A DNA stretch of 51,269 bases from an uncultured Lachnospiraceae bacterium (GCA_944380605.1 CALWIA010000002.1:1-51269), one strand, 5' to 3'; positions 23,085 to 32,939 are shown, numbered from the stretch's first letter. The notes: generated by a model from the letters alone, not told the origin. Made by a program: numbers and translations.

Positions 23085-23954
23085 ATGCAGAACCTTTCCT
23101 CTTTGCCGGAACCGGTTTACGAAAAACGGGGGTATCTGGACCGCGATTTCCGGCTGTTTTACCTGACCGACGTCCCGGAAGCGGAGATCCATGCCCACTA
23201 CCATGACTTCGACAAGATTATCCTGTTTCTCTCCGGACAGGCCGGCTATTTCGCGGAAGGCCGCACCTACGACCTGATGCCCTCCGACGTGGTGTATATC
23301 GCCCACGGGGAGATCCATCGCCCTCTGGTGCAGCCGGGCGCCCTCTATGAGCGGATAGTCGCCTACCTGTCCCCCGGCTTTCTCTCCTCTCTTTCCGCGC
23401 CGGACTGCAGCCTGACCGCCTGCTTTTCCCAGGCCGCTTCCCTCCGTTCCAGCGTCCTGCGGATCCGGACAGAAGAAAAGAGCCCGCTGCACGCCGCCGC
23501 GGAGGCCCTGAAACAGGCCTGTCTCCACGATGGCTATGCCAACGAGCTCTATATCCGTCTGCTTTTTCTCCAGTGGGTGGTCCAGCTGAACCGGGCGGTC
23601 CTTCCCTGCCCGCCGGACTGCATGCCGGCGGAACGTTCCGCTTCCCGGATTCCGGAAATCACGGAATTTATCCACAGCCATCTGTCCTGGGATCTGAACA
23701 TCGACATGCTGGCGGATACCTTTTATATCAGCAAATACCACATGATGCGCATGTTCCGCCAGGAAACCGGCTGCACCATCGGCGACTACATCACCAGCAA
23801 GCGGCTGCTGCTGGCCCGGGAGCTGATGGCCCGGGACGTTTCCATGACCCAGATCTGCTATCTGTGCGGATTCAAAAACTATTCCACCTTTTACCGGGCC
23901 TACCGCCGCTATTTTAAAGAACCGCCGGGGAAATTCCGCAAATCTACGGTCTAG
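23085..23954 (+). CDS. AraC family transcriptional regulator
   Basis: A 289-residue protein with an N-terminal cupin-type sensor (EAEIHAHYHDFDKIILFLSGQAGYF; MPSDVVYIAHGEIHRP). The C-terminal AraC double helix-turn-helix has ITEFIHSHLSWDLNIDMLADTFYISKYHMMRMFRQETG and MTQICYLCGFKNYSTFYRAYRRYF. It is divergent from the DapF-like gene, so it may control that pair, perhaps sensing a small molecule in the cupin. AAGGAGG supports the start at 23085; the upstream extension of the frame is non-coding. Its TAG stop overlaps that of the convergent YitT gene in the shared palindrome CTAG. Confidence 0.92.
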   Translation: MQNLSSLPEPVYEKRGYLDRDFRLFYLTDVPEAEIHAHYHDFDKIILFLSGQAGYFAEGRTYDLMPSDVVYIAHGEIHRPLVQPGALYERIVAYLSPGFLSSLSAPDCSLTACFSQAASLRSSVLRIRTEEKSPLHAAAEALKQACLHDGYANELYIRLLFLQWVVQLNRAVLPCPPDCMPAERSASRIPEITEFIHSHLSWDLNIDMLADTFYISKYHMMRMFRQETGCTIGDYITSKRLLLARELMARDVSMTQICYLCGFKNYSTFYRAYRRYFKEPPGKFRKSTV

Positions 23955-24844
23955 GCGTCCTTTTTCTGGAGCGTAAAGCCTCTGCCCCGCACTTCGTTGA
24001 CCTGGTTGATGATAATAAAGGCTTGAGGGTCGATCTCCTGAATCAGCCGGTTCAGATGCGCCAGCTCCCGGCTGTTGATCACCGTCATCACCACAAATCC
24101 GTCTTCTTTCAGATATCCGGTGCGGGCTTTCAGCAGCGTCGCGCCCCGGTCCAGCCGCGTGGCAATGGCTTCGTTGATAGCCTGATACTGCCGGGAAATG
24201 ATCTTGACCTGCATCCGGGAATTGCCCATAAGCAGCACCCGGTTCAAAATGGTGGTATAGATCAGCACCTGCAGAATGCCGTACAGCACCGCTTCCTGGT
24301 CGGAAAACAGCATCTGCAGCAGCAGAATGCTGATGTCCAGCACGTTCATGGTCACGGAAATGGGAACGCCCAGTTTCTTGTGAAGAATTAACGGCGGAAT
24401 ATCCATACCGCCGGTAGAAGCTCCCACCCGCAGGACGATGCCGATGCCCGCGCCCACCAGCAGCCCGGCGAAAATCACCGACAGCATCATATCCTCCGTC
24501 ATATTTCCCAGCGCCGGGATTCCCTGAAACACCGACAGGATAAACGGATAATAGAAGGTGCTGACCACTGTGGTCAGGGCAAATTTCCGGCCCAGCACCA
24601 CAGCGCCCATAACAAACGTGACCACATTGAACACTGAAACAAACGCCTCTATGGGAATGCCCAGCTGGTGGTAAAACACCAGCGCCAGTCCGGTGGTGCC
24701 TCCCGCGATCATCCCCGACGGCAGAATAAACACGGTCACCGCCAGGGCATACAGCGTATTGCCTGCCAGGACAAACAACAGATTCTGGATCCATTCCACG
24801 GAAAGGGCTCCTTGTACCTGTACTTTTTCCTTTTTCTTTTCCAT
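23951..24844 (-). CDS. YitT family membrane protein (DUF2179 C-terminal domain)
   Basis: A 297-residue protein. Five membrane segments carry LLFVLAGNTLYALAVTVFILPSGMIAGGTTGLALV and RVGASTGGMDIPPLILHKKLG. A soluble DUF2179 domain follows at residues about 220-290 (GATLLKARTGYLKEDGFVVMTVINSRELAHLNRLIQEIDPQAFIII). The function of YitT proteins is unknown. GGGAG precedes the ATG. It lies just downstream of deoB with a 15-bp gap and is probably in that transcript. Confidence 0.92.
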   Translation of the reverse strand: MEKKKEKVQVQGALSVEWIQNLLFVLAGNTLYALAVTVFILPSGMIAGGTTGLALVFYHQLGIPIEAFVSVFNVVTFVMGAVVLGRKFALTTVVSTFYYPFILSVFQGIPALGNMTEDMMLSVIFAGLLVGAGIGIVLRVGASTGGMDIPPLILHKKLGVPISVTMNVLDISILLLQMLFSDQEAVLYGILQVLIYTTILNRVLLMGNSRMQVKIISRQYQAINEAIATRLDRGATLLKARTGYLKEDGFVVMTVINSRELAHLNRLIQEIDPQAFIIINQVNEVRGRGFTLQKKDA

Positions 24845-24859
24845 CCCGTTTCTCCCTGA

Positions 24860-26050
24860 TTATTTCCACTCCGGCTGCAACGGGCTTCCGATGGCGCCTT
24901 CCGGCATCGGAACGCCGAAATTGAAAGCCGCGGTGGCTCCAATGACGCCGAAGGTGTCGTGATCCCGCATTCTGCCGCTTCCCTCCATAGAGGGCGACCA
25001 AGCCAGCAGCGGAACCGTTTCTCTGGTATGGTCGGTTCCCGTATGGGTAGGGTCGTTGCCGTGGTCCGCCGTGATCATCAGCAGGTCGTCTTCCTTCAGC
25101 TTCGGCAGCAGAAGCCCAAGCTTTTCATCAAACCGTTCCAGTTCTTTTCCATATCCGATGGGATCTCTCCGGTGGCCCCAGAGCGCGTCAAAATCTACCA
25201 GGTTGACAAAACACAGGCCCGTAAAGTCCCGGTCCGCCAGTTCTATAGTCTGCTCCATGCCGTGGACGCTGCTTTTGGACTTATGGCTCTCCGTAATACC
25301 TTCTCCGTCAAAAATATCCCGGATTTTTCCTACGCTGATCACGTCGAAGCCGCCTTCCTGCAGCGCGTTCAGAACCGTCTTTCCATAAGGCTTCAGCGCG
25401 TAGTCGTGGCGGTTGGCAGTCCGCACAAATTCGCCTTTTTTCCGGCCCACGTACGGCCGGGCGATGACCCGGCCCACCTTCCACTCATCCCGCATGGTCA
25501 GTTCTCTGGCGATTTCGCAGCACCGGTACAGTTCTTCCAGACCCATGGTCTCTTCGCTGCCGCAGATCTGCAGCACCGAATCCGCCGACGTATACACAAT
25601 CAGGTCTCCGGTGGCGATCTGGTGCTCTCCCAGCTCGTCTAGAATCTCCGTGCCGCTGGCCGCCTTGTTGCCTACGATCTTCCGTCCGGTGCGCCGGGAC
25701 AATTCCTGAATCAGTTCCGGCGGAAATCCGGTGTCGGTAAAGGTCTGAAAGGGTTTGGTGATATGAAGCCCCATCATCTCCCAGTGGCCGGTCATGGTGT
25801 CTTTTCCCGTGCTGGCCTCCAGCAGCCGGCCGAAATATCCAAACGGCCGGTCCGCCGCCTTTACATGGGACAGCGGATGCAGGCTGGCCAGTCCCAGAGA
25901 CGCCAGATGGGGAATGGCAAAGGATTCCATCCGGGCGTCGATGTGCCCCAGAGTATCGGTGCCGGCGTCTCCGTATTTCGCCGCGTCCGGCATCGCCCCG
26001 ATTCCCAGGGAATCTATAACAATGACAAAAATCCGCTTGTACTGCTGCAT
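24860..26050 (-). CDS. deoB: Phosphopentomutase
   Basis: A 396-residue alkaline phosphatase-superfamily enzyme that interconverts (deoxy)ribose 1- and 5-phosphate in nucleoside salvage. It starts [23 protein letters not shown] (metal-binding Asp), and has [22 protein letters not shown] with the phosphorylated Thr, [46 protein letters not shown] and [15 protein letters not shown]. Length is normal. AAAGGAG precedes the start; the longer frame into nfnB is not coding. No other nucleoside catabolic gene is adjacent. Confidence 0.95.
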   Translation of the reverse strand: MQQYKRIFVIVIDSLGIGAMPDAAKYGDAGTDTLGHIDARMESFAIPHLASLGLASLHPLSHVKAADRPFGYFGRLLEASTGKDTMTGHWEMMGLHITKPFQTFTDTGFPPELIQELSRRTGRKIVGNKAASGTEILDELGEHQIATGDLIVYTSADSVLQICGSEETMGLEELYRCCEIARELTMRDEWKVGRVIARPYVGRKKGEFVRTANRHDYALKPYGKTVLNALQEGGFDVISVGKIRDIFDGEGITESHKSKSSVHGMEQTIELADRDFTGLCFVNLVDFDALWGHRRDPIGYGKELERFDEKLGLLLPKLKEDDLLMITADHGNDPTHTGTDHTRETVPLLAWSPSMEGSGRMRDHDTFGVIGATAAFNFGVPMPEGAIGSPLQPEWK

Positions 26051-26073
26051 CTCCGCGCTCCTTTCCCGCCGGC

Positions 26074-27474
26074 TTACGCCTGCGGCTTCTGCCCGGACAG
26101 GTATTCGTGAATGCCTCTGGCTCCGGCTTTTCCAGCTCCCATGGCCAGAATCACCGTCGCGGCGCCGGTCACGGCGTCTCCTCCGGCATACACCCCTTCC
26201 CGGGAGGTCTTTCCCGTCTCTTCCTCCGCCACAATGCACCGGCGGCGGTTTACGTCCAGCCCCTTCGTCGTGCTGGAAATCAGCGGATTGGGCGACGTGC
26301 CCAGAGACATGATCACCGTATCCGCCTCAATGGTAAACTCCGAGCCTTCCACCGGCACCGGCCGTCTTCTGCCGGAGGCGTCTGGCTCTCCCAGTTCCAT
26401 GCGGATGCACCGCATGCCTTTTACCCAGCCCTTTTCATCGGTGAGAATCTCCACCGGATTGGTCAGCAGGTTGAAGATAATGCCCTCTTCTTTGGCGTGA
26501 TGCACTTCTTCCGCCCGGGCCGGCAGCTCCGCTTCGCTTCTGCGGTAGACAATGTGCACCTCGGCTCCCAGGCGCAGCGCCGTTCTGGCCGCGTCCATGG
26601 CCACGTTGCCGCCGCCTACCACCGCCACCTTCTTACCGGCGGCGATGGGCGTATCGTAGTCTTCCCGGAACGCTTTCATCAGGTTGCTTCTGGTCAGGTA
26701 TTCATTGGCGGAAAATACGCCGTTGGCGTTTTCACCCGGAATCCCCATAAACATGGGCAGTCCGGCGCCGGAGCCGATGAACACCGCGTCGAAGCCTTCC
26801 TCCTCCAGCAGTTCATCAATGGTCAGGGATTTGCCGATCACCGTATTGGTCTCGATCTTGACCCCCAGTTTTTTCACGTTTTCAATTTCCGGCTTTACCA
26901 CCGCGTCCTTGGGCAGACGGAATTCCGGAATACCATAGATCAGCACGCCGCCGGGCTGGTGCAGCGCTTCAAAAATCGTCACGTCGTAGCCCAGCTTGGC
27001 CAAGTCTCCGGCGCAGGTCAGCCCGGAGGGGCCGGAGCCGATCACCGCCACCTTCTTTCCGTTTTTCTCCGCCGGAGCTTCCGGTACAAAGCCGTGTTCC
27101 CGGGACCAGTCGGCCACAAAACGCTCCAGCTTTCCTATGGAGACCGGTTCTCCCTTGACGCCCCGGACGCACTGGCCCTCGCACTGGCTTTCCTGGGGAC
27201 ATACCCGGCCGCAGACCGCCGGAAGGGCGGAAGAACGGGCAATGATCTTGGCCGCCTCTTCAAATTCTCCTTCTTCTACCTTCTTGATAAACCCAGGAAT
27301 ATCGATGGAAACGGGACATCCGCCCATGCACTTGGCGTTTTTGCAGTGCAGGCAGCGGGACGCCTCCGCCATGGCTTCTTCTTCATTATATCCCAGGCAC
27401 ACCTCGTCAAAATTGGCGGCCCGTACCACGGGATCCTGCTCCCGTACCGGAACTTTCTTCATCTTGTCCATCAT
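26074..27474 (-). CDS. nfnB: NADPH-binding subunit of electron-bifurcating transhydrogenase (NfnB)
   Basis: A 466-residue protein of the glutamate synthase small-chain type. The N-terminal iron-sulfur domain has [21 protein letters not shown] and [16 protein letters not shown] first FAD site is [22 protein letters not shown], the NADP-binding fold is [22 protein letters not shown], and [20 protein letters not shown] is at the end. Alone it resembles homotetrameric GltA or SudA. Directly after an NfnA gene with ATGA overlap, it is best read as NfnB, which couples NADH and reduced ferredoxin to NADP+ reduction in anaerobes. No large glutamate synthase subunit is present here. Confidence 0.92.
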   Translation of the reverse strand: MMDKMKKVPVREQDPVVRAANFDEVCLGYNEEEAMAEASRCLHCKNAKCMGGCPVSIDIPGFIKKVEEGEFEEAAKIIARSSALPAVCGRVCPQESQCEGQCVRGVKGEPVSIGKLERFVADWSREHGFVPEAPAEKNGKKVAVIGSGPSGLTCAGDLAKLGYDVTIFEALHQPGGVLIYGIPEFRLPKDAVVKPEIENVKKLGVKIETNTVIGKSLTIDELLEEEGFDAVFIGSGAGLPMFMGIPGENANGVFSANEYLTRSNLMKAFREDYDTPIAAGKKVAVVGGGNVAMDAARTALRLGAEVHIVYRRSEAELPARAEEVHHAKEEGIIFNLLTNPVEILTDEKGWVKGMRCIRMELGEPDASGRRRPVPVEGSEFTIEADTVIMSLGTSPNPLISSTTKGLDVNRRRCIVAEEETGKTSREGVYAGGDAVTGAATVILAMGAGKAGARGIHEYLSGQKPQA

Positions 27475-28361
27475 TTGTCACCTCCGCAGTATCCGCACCC
27501 GCCGTGGTGGGTTTCTCCTTCCATAAGCTTCAGCATTGCCCGCCCTTCCTGGGTCCGGTACATCTGCTGCCGCTTCATGGCCTCGTCAAAATTCACCAGG
27601 TGGCCGTCAAATTCCGGTCCGTCCACGCAGGCGAATTTCACTTCATCTCCTACCGTCAGGCGGCAGGCCCCGCACATGCCGGTGCCGTCCACCATAATGG
27701 GGTTCATGCTGACAATGGTGGGAATCCCCAGTTCCTTGGTCAGCAGGCATACAAACTTCATCATAATCACCGGGCCGATGGCCACGCACCGGTCGTAGTG
27801 CTTTCCCTGGTTCTCCACCAGATCCCGGATGGCGTCGGTCACCATGCCGCCGCGGCCGTAAGAACCGTCGTCTGTGGTGATGTACAGATTGCCGGCTTCC
27901 CGGCGCATCTCTTCTTCCAGAATCAGAAGGTCCTTCGTCTTGGCTCCCACAATGACATCCGCTTCCGCGCCATGGGCCTTCATCCACTTCACCTGGGGGT
28001 ATACCGGCGCCGTTCCCACGCCGCCTGCCACAAACAGAATCTTCTGCTGTTTCAGCGCCTCCGGATCTTCGCCGATCAGTTCGGAAGGCCGTCCCAGCGG
28101 GCCCACAAAGTCTTCAAACGCGTCTCCCTCCCGCATCTGCGCCATGCGATGGGTGGACGCTCCCACTTCCTGAAACACAATGGTCACCAGTCCCGCTTCC
28201 CGGTCATAGTCGCAGATGGTCAGCGGAATCCGCTCCCCCTTTTCATCTATTTTCACAATCACAAACTGGCCCGGTTCGCAGGATCTCGCCGTTCTGGGTG
28301 CTTCCACATCCATAAGCCAGATCTTCTCCGCCAGCTGTTTCGCCTTCACAATCCTGTACAT
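27471..28361 (-). CDS. nfnA: NADH/ferredoxin subunit of electron-bifurcating transhydrogenase (NfnA)
   Basis: A 296-residue member of the dihydroorotate dehydrogenase electron-transfer (PyrK-like) family. The FAD domain is PGQFVIVKIDEKGERIPLTICDYD, the NAD domain is ILFVAGGVGTAPVYPQVKWMK, and the [2Fe-2S] cysteines lie in DGTGMCGACRLTVGDEVKFACVDGP. The C-terminal tail [15 protein letters not shown] carries an extra CxxC. With NfnB it forms the NfnAB complex balancing NADH, NADPH and ferredoxin pools. The gene is first in the leftward nfnA-nfnB-deoB-yitT series and divergent from the moxR operon; its promoter was not clear. Confidence 0.92.
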   Translation of the reverse strand: MYRIVKAKQLAEKIWLMDVEAPRTARSCEPGQFVIVKIDEKGERIPLTICDYDREAGLVTIVFQEVGASTHRMAQMREGDAFEDFVGPLGRPSELIGEDPEALKQQKILFVAGGVGTAPVYPQVKWMKAHGAEADVIVGAKTKDLLILEEEMRREAGNLYITTDDGSYGRGGMVTDAIRDLVENQGKHYDRCVAIGPVIMMKFVCLLTKELGIPTIVSMNPIMVDGTGMCGACRLTVGDEVKFACVDGPEFDGHLVNFDEAMKRQQMYRTQEGRAMLKLMEGETHHGGCGYCGGDK

Positions 28362-28533
28362 CTGATCCCTCCATTGTTTATTCCGGGCGGACTGCCCTAT
28401 ATCGTTTTATCTTACCATTATAATTTCTCTCTGACAATATTTATGTTTTTATTTACGGAAAAATGTAGTAAAATGAGCATAGAATGCCGGAAAGCGGAAT
28501 CCTTTCCGGCCCATTTGCGCAGGGAGGACCTCT

Positions 28534-29499
28534 ATGAACCAGACAGAACAGACCAGTATGGAAATCATCCAGAAACTGAAAGAAAACGTGGGAAGCGTGA
28601 TCGTCGGCCGCCAGGACACCCTGGATCTTCTGCTGACCGCGCTGCTTTCCGGCGGCCACGTGCTGCTGGAAGATGTGCCTGGCACCGGCAAGACCATGAT
28701 GGCCAAGGCCATTTCCAAAAGCATGAGCCTGGAATTTTCCCGGATCCAGTTTACGCCGGACCTGCTGCCCTCCGACGTCACCGGCCTGAACTTTTTCGAT
28801 CAGAAGGAAAGCGAATTTGTCCTGCAGAAAGGGCCGGTGTTCACCCACATTCTGCTGGCGGATGAAATCAACCGGGCCACGCCCCGCACCCAGTCCAGCC
28901 TTCTGGAAGCCATGGAAGAACACCAGGTCACCATAGACGGCGATACCTACGTGCTGGAAGAGCCGTTTTTCGTCATCGCCACCCAGAACCCGGTGGAGAC
29001 CGCCGGCACCTATCCCCTTCCGGAAGCCCAGATGGACCGCTTCCTGATGCAGATCGCCATGGGATATCCCACCAAAGAAGAGGAACTGGCGATTCTGGAC
29101 CGGTTCGGATCCGGCAGTCCCCTGGACTCCCTGACTCCGGTATGCGGTCTTTCGCAGCTGCAGCAGCTGAAAAAAGAGGCGGAACAGATCTACGTCCATC
29201 CTTCTCTGAAAGACTATCTGGTCGATCTGGTGCAGGCCACCCGCAGCGACAGCCGGATTCTGGACGGCGTCAGCCCCCGGGGCAGCCTGGCGCTGTACCG
29301 GGCGGTTCGCGCCTACGCGCTGATCCAGGGCCGCCGCTTTGTGACTCCGGAAGATATCAAGTATCTGGCGGTTCCGGTGCTTGCCCACCGGCTGACCACC
29401 GCCCGCACCTTCGGCCTCAACTCCTCCAGCCGTGAGATCGTGGAACATCTGCTTTCTTCCGTTCCACTCCCCACGGAAGACTGGGGGAAGGAAGCATGA
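28534..29499 (+). CDS. MoxR family AAA+ ATPase
   Basis: A 321-residue chaperone-type ATPase. Walker A is EDVPGTGKTMMAKAIS, Walker B is ILLADEINRATPRTQSSLLEAMEE, sensor 1 is FFVIATQNPVETAGTYPLPEAQMDRFLM, and sensor 2 is in SPRGSLALYRAVRAYA. MoxR ATPases act with DUF58 and von Willebrand A proteins in maturation of other complexes at the membrane. GGGAGG precedes the ATG. It is the first gene of a three-gene operon overlapping the DUF58 gene by ATGA. Confidence 0.94.
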   Translation: MNQTEQTSMEIIQKLKENVGSVIVGRQDTLDLLLTALLSGGHVLLEDVPGTGKTMMAKAISKSMSLEFSRIQFTPDLLPSDVTGLNFFDQKESEFVLQKGPVFTHILLADEINRATPRTQSSLLEAMEEHQVTIDGDTYVLEEPFFVIATQNPVETAGTYPLPEAQMDRFLMQIAMGYPTKEEELAILDRFGSGSPLDSLTPVCGLSQLQQLKKEAEQIYVHPSLKDYLVDLVQATRSDSRILDGVSPRGSLALYRAVRAYALIQGRRFVTPEDIKYLAVPVLAHRLTTARTFGLNSSSREIVEHLLSSVPLPTEDWGKEA

Positions 29500-30638
29500 G
29501 ACTGGCAGCCGTCGCCATAGCGCTTTTTCTGGTCTGGTTTCTGCAGGGCCTCTTCTTCCGGAAGTTCTGGAACCGGGGACTGGAAGTCTTTCTGGATTTT
29601 CAGCAGACGGCCGCCGTGGAAGGCGAGACCGCGGCGCTAAAAGAGGTCATCGTCAACCGCAAGTTTCTGCCGCTGCCGGTGCTTCACGTCAAGTTCCAAA
29701 TGGGCCGGGAACTGGTGTTTACGGATACGGAAGGCTCCCACATCACCGACCGGAATTACCGCAGCGACATTTTCTCCTGCATGCCCTGGCAGGAGATCCG
29801 CCGCCGGCTGGAATTTGTCTGCCGCAAACGGGGGTACTACGTGATCCGCAGCGCGGATCTGGTCAGCTACGACCTGTTTCAGACCGGCCATTTTGTCTCT
29901 TCCGTGCCGGCTTTTACCTGGATGTACGTCTATCCCGGGCCCGCCGATCCTCTGCGGCTGCAGCTGCCTCTGCAGAATCTGCTGGGCCAGGTGCTGGCCC
30001 GCCAGGCCCTTCTGCGGGATCCGTTTGAGGTGCAGTCCGTACGCCCCTACCAGTCCTATGATTCCTACCGGGACATCAACTGGAAGGCCACTGCCCACAC
30101 CGGCAGCATGAAGGTGCACGTATACGCCCCCACTTCTTCCTGGCGGGTGATGTTTCTGCTGGACGTGGAATCAGACCGGATCTGGGAAGACGCCGACCTG
30201 ACGGAAGAAGCCATCCGCCTCTGCGGATCCATGGCCGGACAGCTGTTAAAAGAAGGCGTTCCCGTATCCATATGTTCCAATGGGCTGGACTGCTTAAGCG
30301 GGAAACCAGCCTTTCTGGAAGCCGGCGCCGGCGCCGGACATCAGACCGCCGTCATGGAAACCCTGGCGCGGATTCAGCTGCAGGCCGCCGGCCGCCTGTC
30401 TATGGAAGAACTGCTCCGGCAGCTGTCCGCCTGTCCCTCAGACCTGGAAAACAGCCTGTTTGTACTGCTGTCTCCGGTCCAGCGGGAGGAACTGGCCGCG
30501 GCTTATGGAGATTTCTGCGCCGGAAGTCCCGGCTCTCAGTGGATTCTGCCGCTGCGTCCCGGCGAACGCCCGCGGTTTGGACATCTGTCCGGCAACCTGA
30601 GTCTGTTCCCCTGGGAGGTGCCTTATGACCGTTCGTAA
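29496..30638 (+). CDS. DUF58 domain-containing membrane-anchored protein
   Basis: A 380-residue protein with one or two N-terminal hydrophobic segments (LAAVAIALFLVWFLQGLFF). A beta-rich domain follows, and the DUF58 core RPYQSYDSYRDINWKATAHTGSMKVHVYAPTSSWRVMFLLDVE lies around residues 183-230. In this family the core leads into a von Willebrand A-like fold. DUF58 proteins are the usual partners of MoxR ATPases. It overlaps moxR at the 5' end and the next gene by 14 bp at the 3' end, so all three are coupled. Confidence 0.9.
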   Translation: MRLAAVAIALFLVWFLQGLFFRKFWNRGLEVFLDFQQTAAVEGETAALKEVIVNRKFLPLPVLHVKFQMGRELVFTDTEGSHITDRNYRSDIFSCMPWQEIRRRLEFVCRKRGYYVIRSADLVSYDLFQTGHFVSSVPAFTWMYVYPGPADPLRLQLPLQNLLGQVLARQALLRDPFEVQSVRPYQSYDSYRDINWKATAHTGSMKVHVYAPTSSWRVMFLLDVESDRIWEDADLTEEAIRLCGSMAGQLLKEGVPVSICSNGLDCLSGKPAFLEAGAGAGHQTAVMETLARIQLQAAGRLSMEELLRQLSACPSDLENSLFVLLSPVQREELAAAYGDFCAGSPGSQWILPLRPGERPRFGHLSGNLSLFPWEVPYDRS

Positions 30639-31566
30639 ACTCTTCAATTTCTGGTTTGGGAAAAAGCGGGAAGGCTTTTATCTGTTTCTGGCCATCGCCA
30701 TGGCCGCCCTGTACCTGACTGGCACCGGCTTTGCCCACTACGGCTATCCGGATACCGCCCGCGTCCTGCAGGCCGCGGCCTTCGCCGGCGCCGTCCTTGC
30801 CGCCCTCCTGTTTCTGATCCACTGGAATCTGTTTGCCAGCCACCAGTTTCTCCACCTGTTCCGGGATCTGGGACACCTGCCGAAAAAGCAGATCGAACAC
30901 GTCAATTCCTTCTGCATGACCGTATTCTTATGCGTTTCCCTGGCGGTGATCCTTCTGCTGCCGCCGGTGCTGGAGCCGGCCTGGCAGGCGCTGTGCCGCT
31001 GGGTCCTTTCCTGGTACCGGCCGGACGCCGTGGACCTGACGCCGGAGGGCATGGCCCAGGGTTCGCCGCCGTCTTCCTTCGACTTTTCCGCCCTGTCTTC
31101 TCAGGCCTCTCCGCCTCCCCTGTGGGCCGAGATTCTGGGCCAGGCGCTGGAAATCCTGGGCACCGTCATCACCGTCGTCTTTCTCCTGTTTGTTCTCCGG
31201 GCCATGGCTCTTGCCGCCTGGCGGTTTGTCACCCGTCCCCGGCATTTCGACGACGACGAGAAAATCTATCTGAAACCCACCTTTTCCATGCCTCTGGCAG
31301 GCGCGCCCGGGAAGCGGCAGGGGGGCATCCGGTTCCGGCTTTCCTATGAGGGCCGCATCCGTTCCCTGTACCGGAAAGAGATCCTGTCCCGGCACAAAAA
31401 CCGCCGCACCTCTCCCAGAAACTGGGCGTCTCCGGAAGAACTGGAAAAAGCGTCCGGCCTCGACAGCCAGACGCTTCATCAGATGTACGAAAAAGCCCGC
31501 TACGGTCCGGAGCCCTGCACCAGACAGGACTGGGACGCGGCCCGAAAGCCGGAGGCAAGGCGCTGA
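30625..31566 (+). CDS. Multi-pass membrane protein of the MoxR operon (DUF4129-like tail)
   Basis: A 313-residue protein with about four membrane segments (FYLFLAIAMAALYLTGTGF; AAAFAGAVLAALLFLIHW; CMTVFLCVSLAVILLLPPV; LGTVITVVFLLFVLRAMALAAW). The cytosolic C-terminus ends SPRNWASPEELEKASGLDSQTLHQMYEKARYGPEP. That ending (T/SPxEl... l...YexARYg) resembles DUF4129 proteins found with MoxR, DUF58 and transglutaminase-like proteins. The transglutaminase partner is not here. It ends 2 bp from the convergent MATE gene. Confidence 0.75.
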   Translation: MTVRKLFNFWFGKKREGFYLFLAIAMAALYLTGTGFAHYGYPDTARVLQAAAFAGAVLAALLFLIHWNLFASHQFLHLFRDLGHLPKKQIEHVNSFCMTVFLCVSLAVILLLPPVLEPAWQALCRWVLSWYRPDAVDLTPEGMAQGSPPSSFDFSALSSQASPPPLWAEILGQALEILGTVITVVFLLFVLRAMALAAWRFVTRPRHFDDDEKIYLKPTFSMPLAGAPGKRQGGIRFRLSYEGRIRSLYRKEILSRHKNRRTSPRNWASPEELEKASGLDSQTLHQMYEKARYGPEPCTRQDWDAARKPEARR

Positions 31567-31568
31567 AT

Positions 31569-32939
31569 TCAGGCTCTGCCCGCCGCTTCTTCCGCGGCAG
31601 CCGCTTTCTGCTTCAGGCCGCGGAAGATAAAGAAACAAAACAGCGACGCCAGCGCCGTAGACACAAAGTCCGCCGCCGGCTGGGCATATACCACGCCTTC
31701 CAGTCCCAGCATCTGATTCAGGATGAAAATCAGCGGGATAAATACCAGGCCCTGGCGGCATACCGTCAGAATCAGAGACGGCACGGCCTTTCCCATTCCC
31801 TGAATGGTGTTGATGCACAAAAACAGGATGCCCAGAATCGGTCCGGAGGTCTGCAGGGCGATGACCATCTGGATGCCGTAGGCGATCACATCCTGGTCGT
31901 TGATAAAGGCCCGGATCACCGTTTCTCTGGCCGCCACCATAATCACCGTCAGAATCGTACCCAGAATCACGGCGCAGGCCCCGGTGAACCAGAATACCTG
32001 CATCAGCCGCTTCTTGTTGCGGGCGCCGTAGTTGTATCCGATCAGCGGCTGGATGCCGGTGCACAGGCCGATCAGCAGCAGCACCACCAGCATATTGGCC
32101 TTGCTGGCTACGCCCATGGCCGCCACCGGCACATCGCCGTAGCCCACCAGCGCCAGATTCAGAATGATGTTGGCGCAGCTCATCAGGATGTTGTTTAACG
32201 ACGCGGGCACGCCGATGCCGGCTACGCCGGAAGCGATCCGCTCGCCGAACTTAAAGTCCTGGAAGCGAATGGACAGCACCGATTTTTTCTTCAGAAAATG
32301 CATCAGGTAAAATCCGCAGGCCGCCATGTTGCCGATTACGGTGGCAATAGCCGCCCCGATTACGCCCCAGTTAAACACCAGAATCATAATGGGATCCAGC
32401 ACGATATTGACTATGGTGCCCATCATGTTGCCGATCATGGATTCCTTGGCCGCGCCTTCGCCCCGGAGAATGTTGCCGAAAGCCGTGGCAAACATGATGA
32501 AAGGCGCGCCCAGGGCGATGTAAATCAGATAATCTCTCGCGAAATCATAGGTGTTGGGGCTGGCGCCTATGGCCCGCAGAATCAGGTCCATACCCAGCAG
32601 CGTCACTGCCGCCGCCAGGATGCCGATCCCAAGGGAACTGTAGCAGCAGAACGAAGAAATATTTCTGGCCCGTTCCAGCCGCTGCTCGCCCAGGGCTCTG
32701 GAAATGGCGGAGCTGCCGCCGATTCCAAACAGATTGCCCAGCGCCATAAACACCATAAACACCGGCGTAGCCAGGGACACCGCCGCCACCTGCATGGGGT
32801 CTCCCGTCTGGCCGATAAAGAAGGTGTCCGCCATGTTGTAAACCACCACTACCAGCATGGAAATCATCGTGGGCACCGACATCAGGGCCACTGCTTTTGG
32901 CACCGGCACCTTTTCAAATACTTCCCGGTTGTCGTTCAT
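31569..32939 (-). CDS. MATE family efflux transporter
   Basis: A 456-residue, 12-helix plasma-membrane exporter. It shows MSVPTMISMLVVVVYNMADTFFIGQTGD, SLATPVFMVFMALGNLFGIGGSSAISRALGE, PFIMFATAFGNILRGEG, GVPASLNNILMSCANIILNLAL and GIQPLIGYNYGARNKKR, the typical two-fold repeated MATE pattern. These exchange cations for drugs or metabolites; the substrate is not known. AGGAGG precedes the ATG. It lies 13 bp downstream of rarA and is likely cotranscribed with it. Confidence 0.94.
   Translation of the reverse strand: MNDNREVFEKVPVPKAVALMSVPTMISMLVVVVYNMADTFFIGQTGDPMQVAAVSLATPVFMVFMALGNLFGIGGSSAISRALGEQRLERARNISSFCCYSSLGIGILAAAVTLLGMDLILRAIGASPNTYDFARDYLIYIALGAPFIMFATAFGNILRGEGAAKESMIGNMMGTIVNIVLDPIMILVFNWGVIGAAIATVIGNMAACGFYLMHFLKKKSVLSIRFQDFKFGERIASGVAGIGVPASLNNILMSCANIILNLALVGYGDVPVAAMGVASKANMLVVLLLIGLCTGIQPLIGYNYGARNKKRLMQVFWFTGACAVILGTILTVIMVAARETVIRAFINDQDVIAYGIQMVIALQTSGPILGILFLCINTIQGMGKAVPSLILTVCRQGLVFIPLIFILNQMLGLEGVVYAQPAADFVSTALASLFCFFIFRGLKQKAAAAEEAAGRA

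Noticed and set aside
23031..25001. A 656-codon open frame on the minus strand
   Set aside because: It covers the antisense of the AraC gene and an alternative frame of the YitT gene. Both real genes have clear family motifs; this frame has none.
26074..27474. Glutamate synthase small subunit (gltD) as the name for this gene
   Set aside because: No large subunit is nearby, and the ATGA overlap with an NfnA-type gene identifies the pair as NfnAB.
26107..27798. A 563-codon plus-strand frame
   Set aside because: It is antisense to nfnB and part of nfnA and has no ribosome site or recognisable domain.
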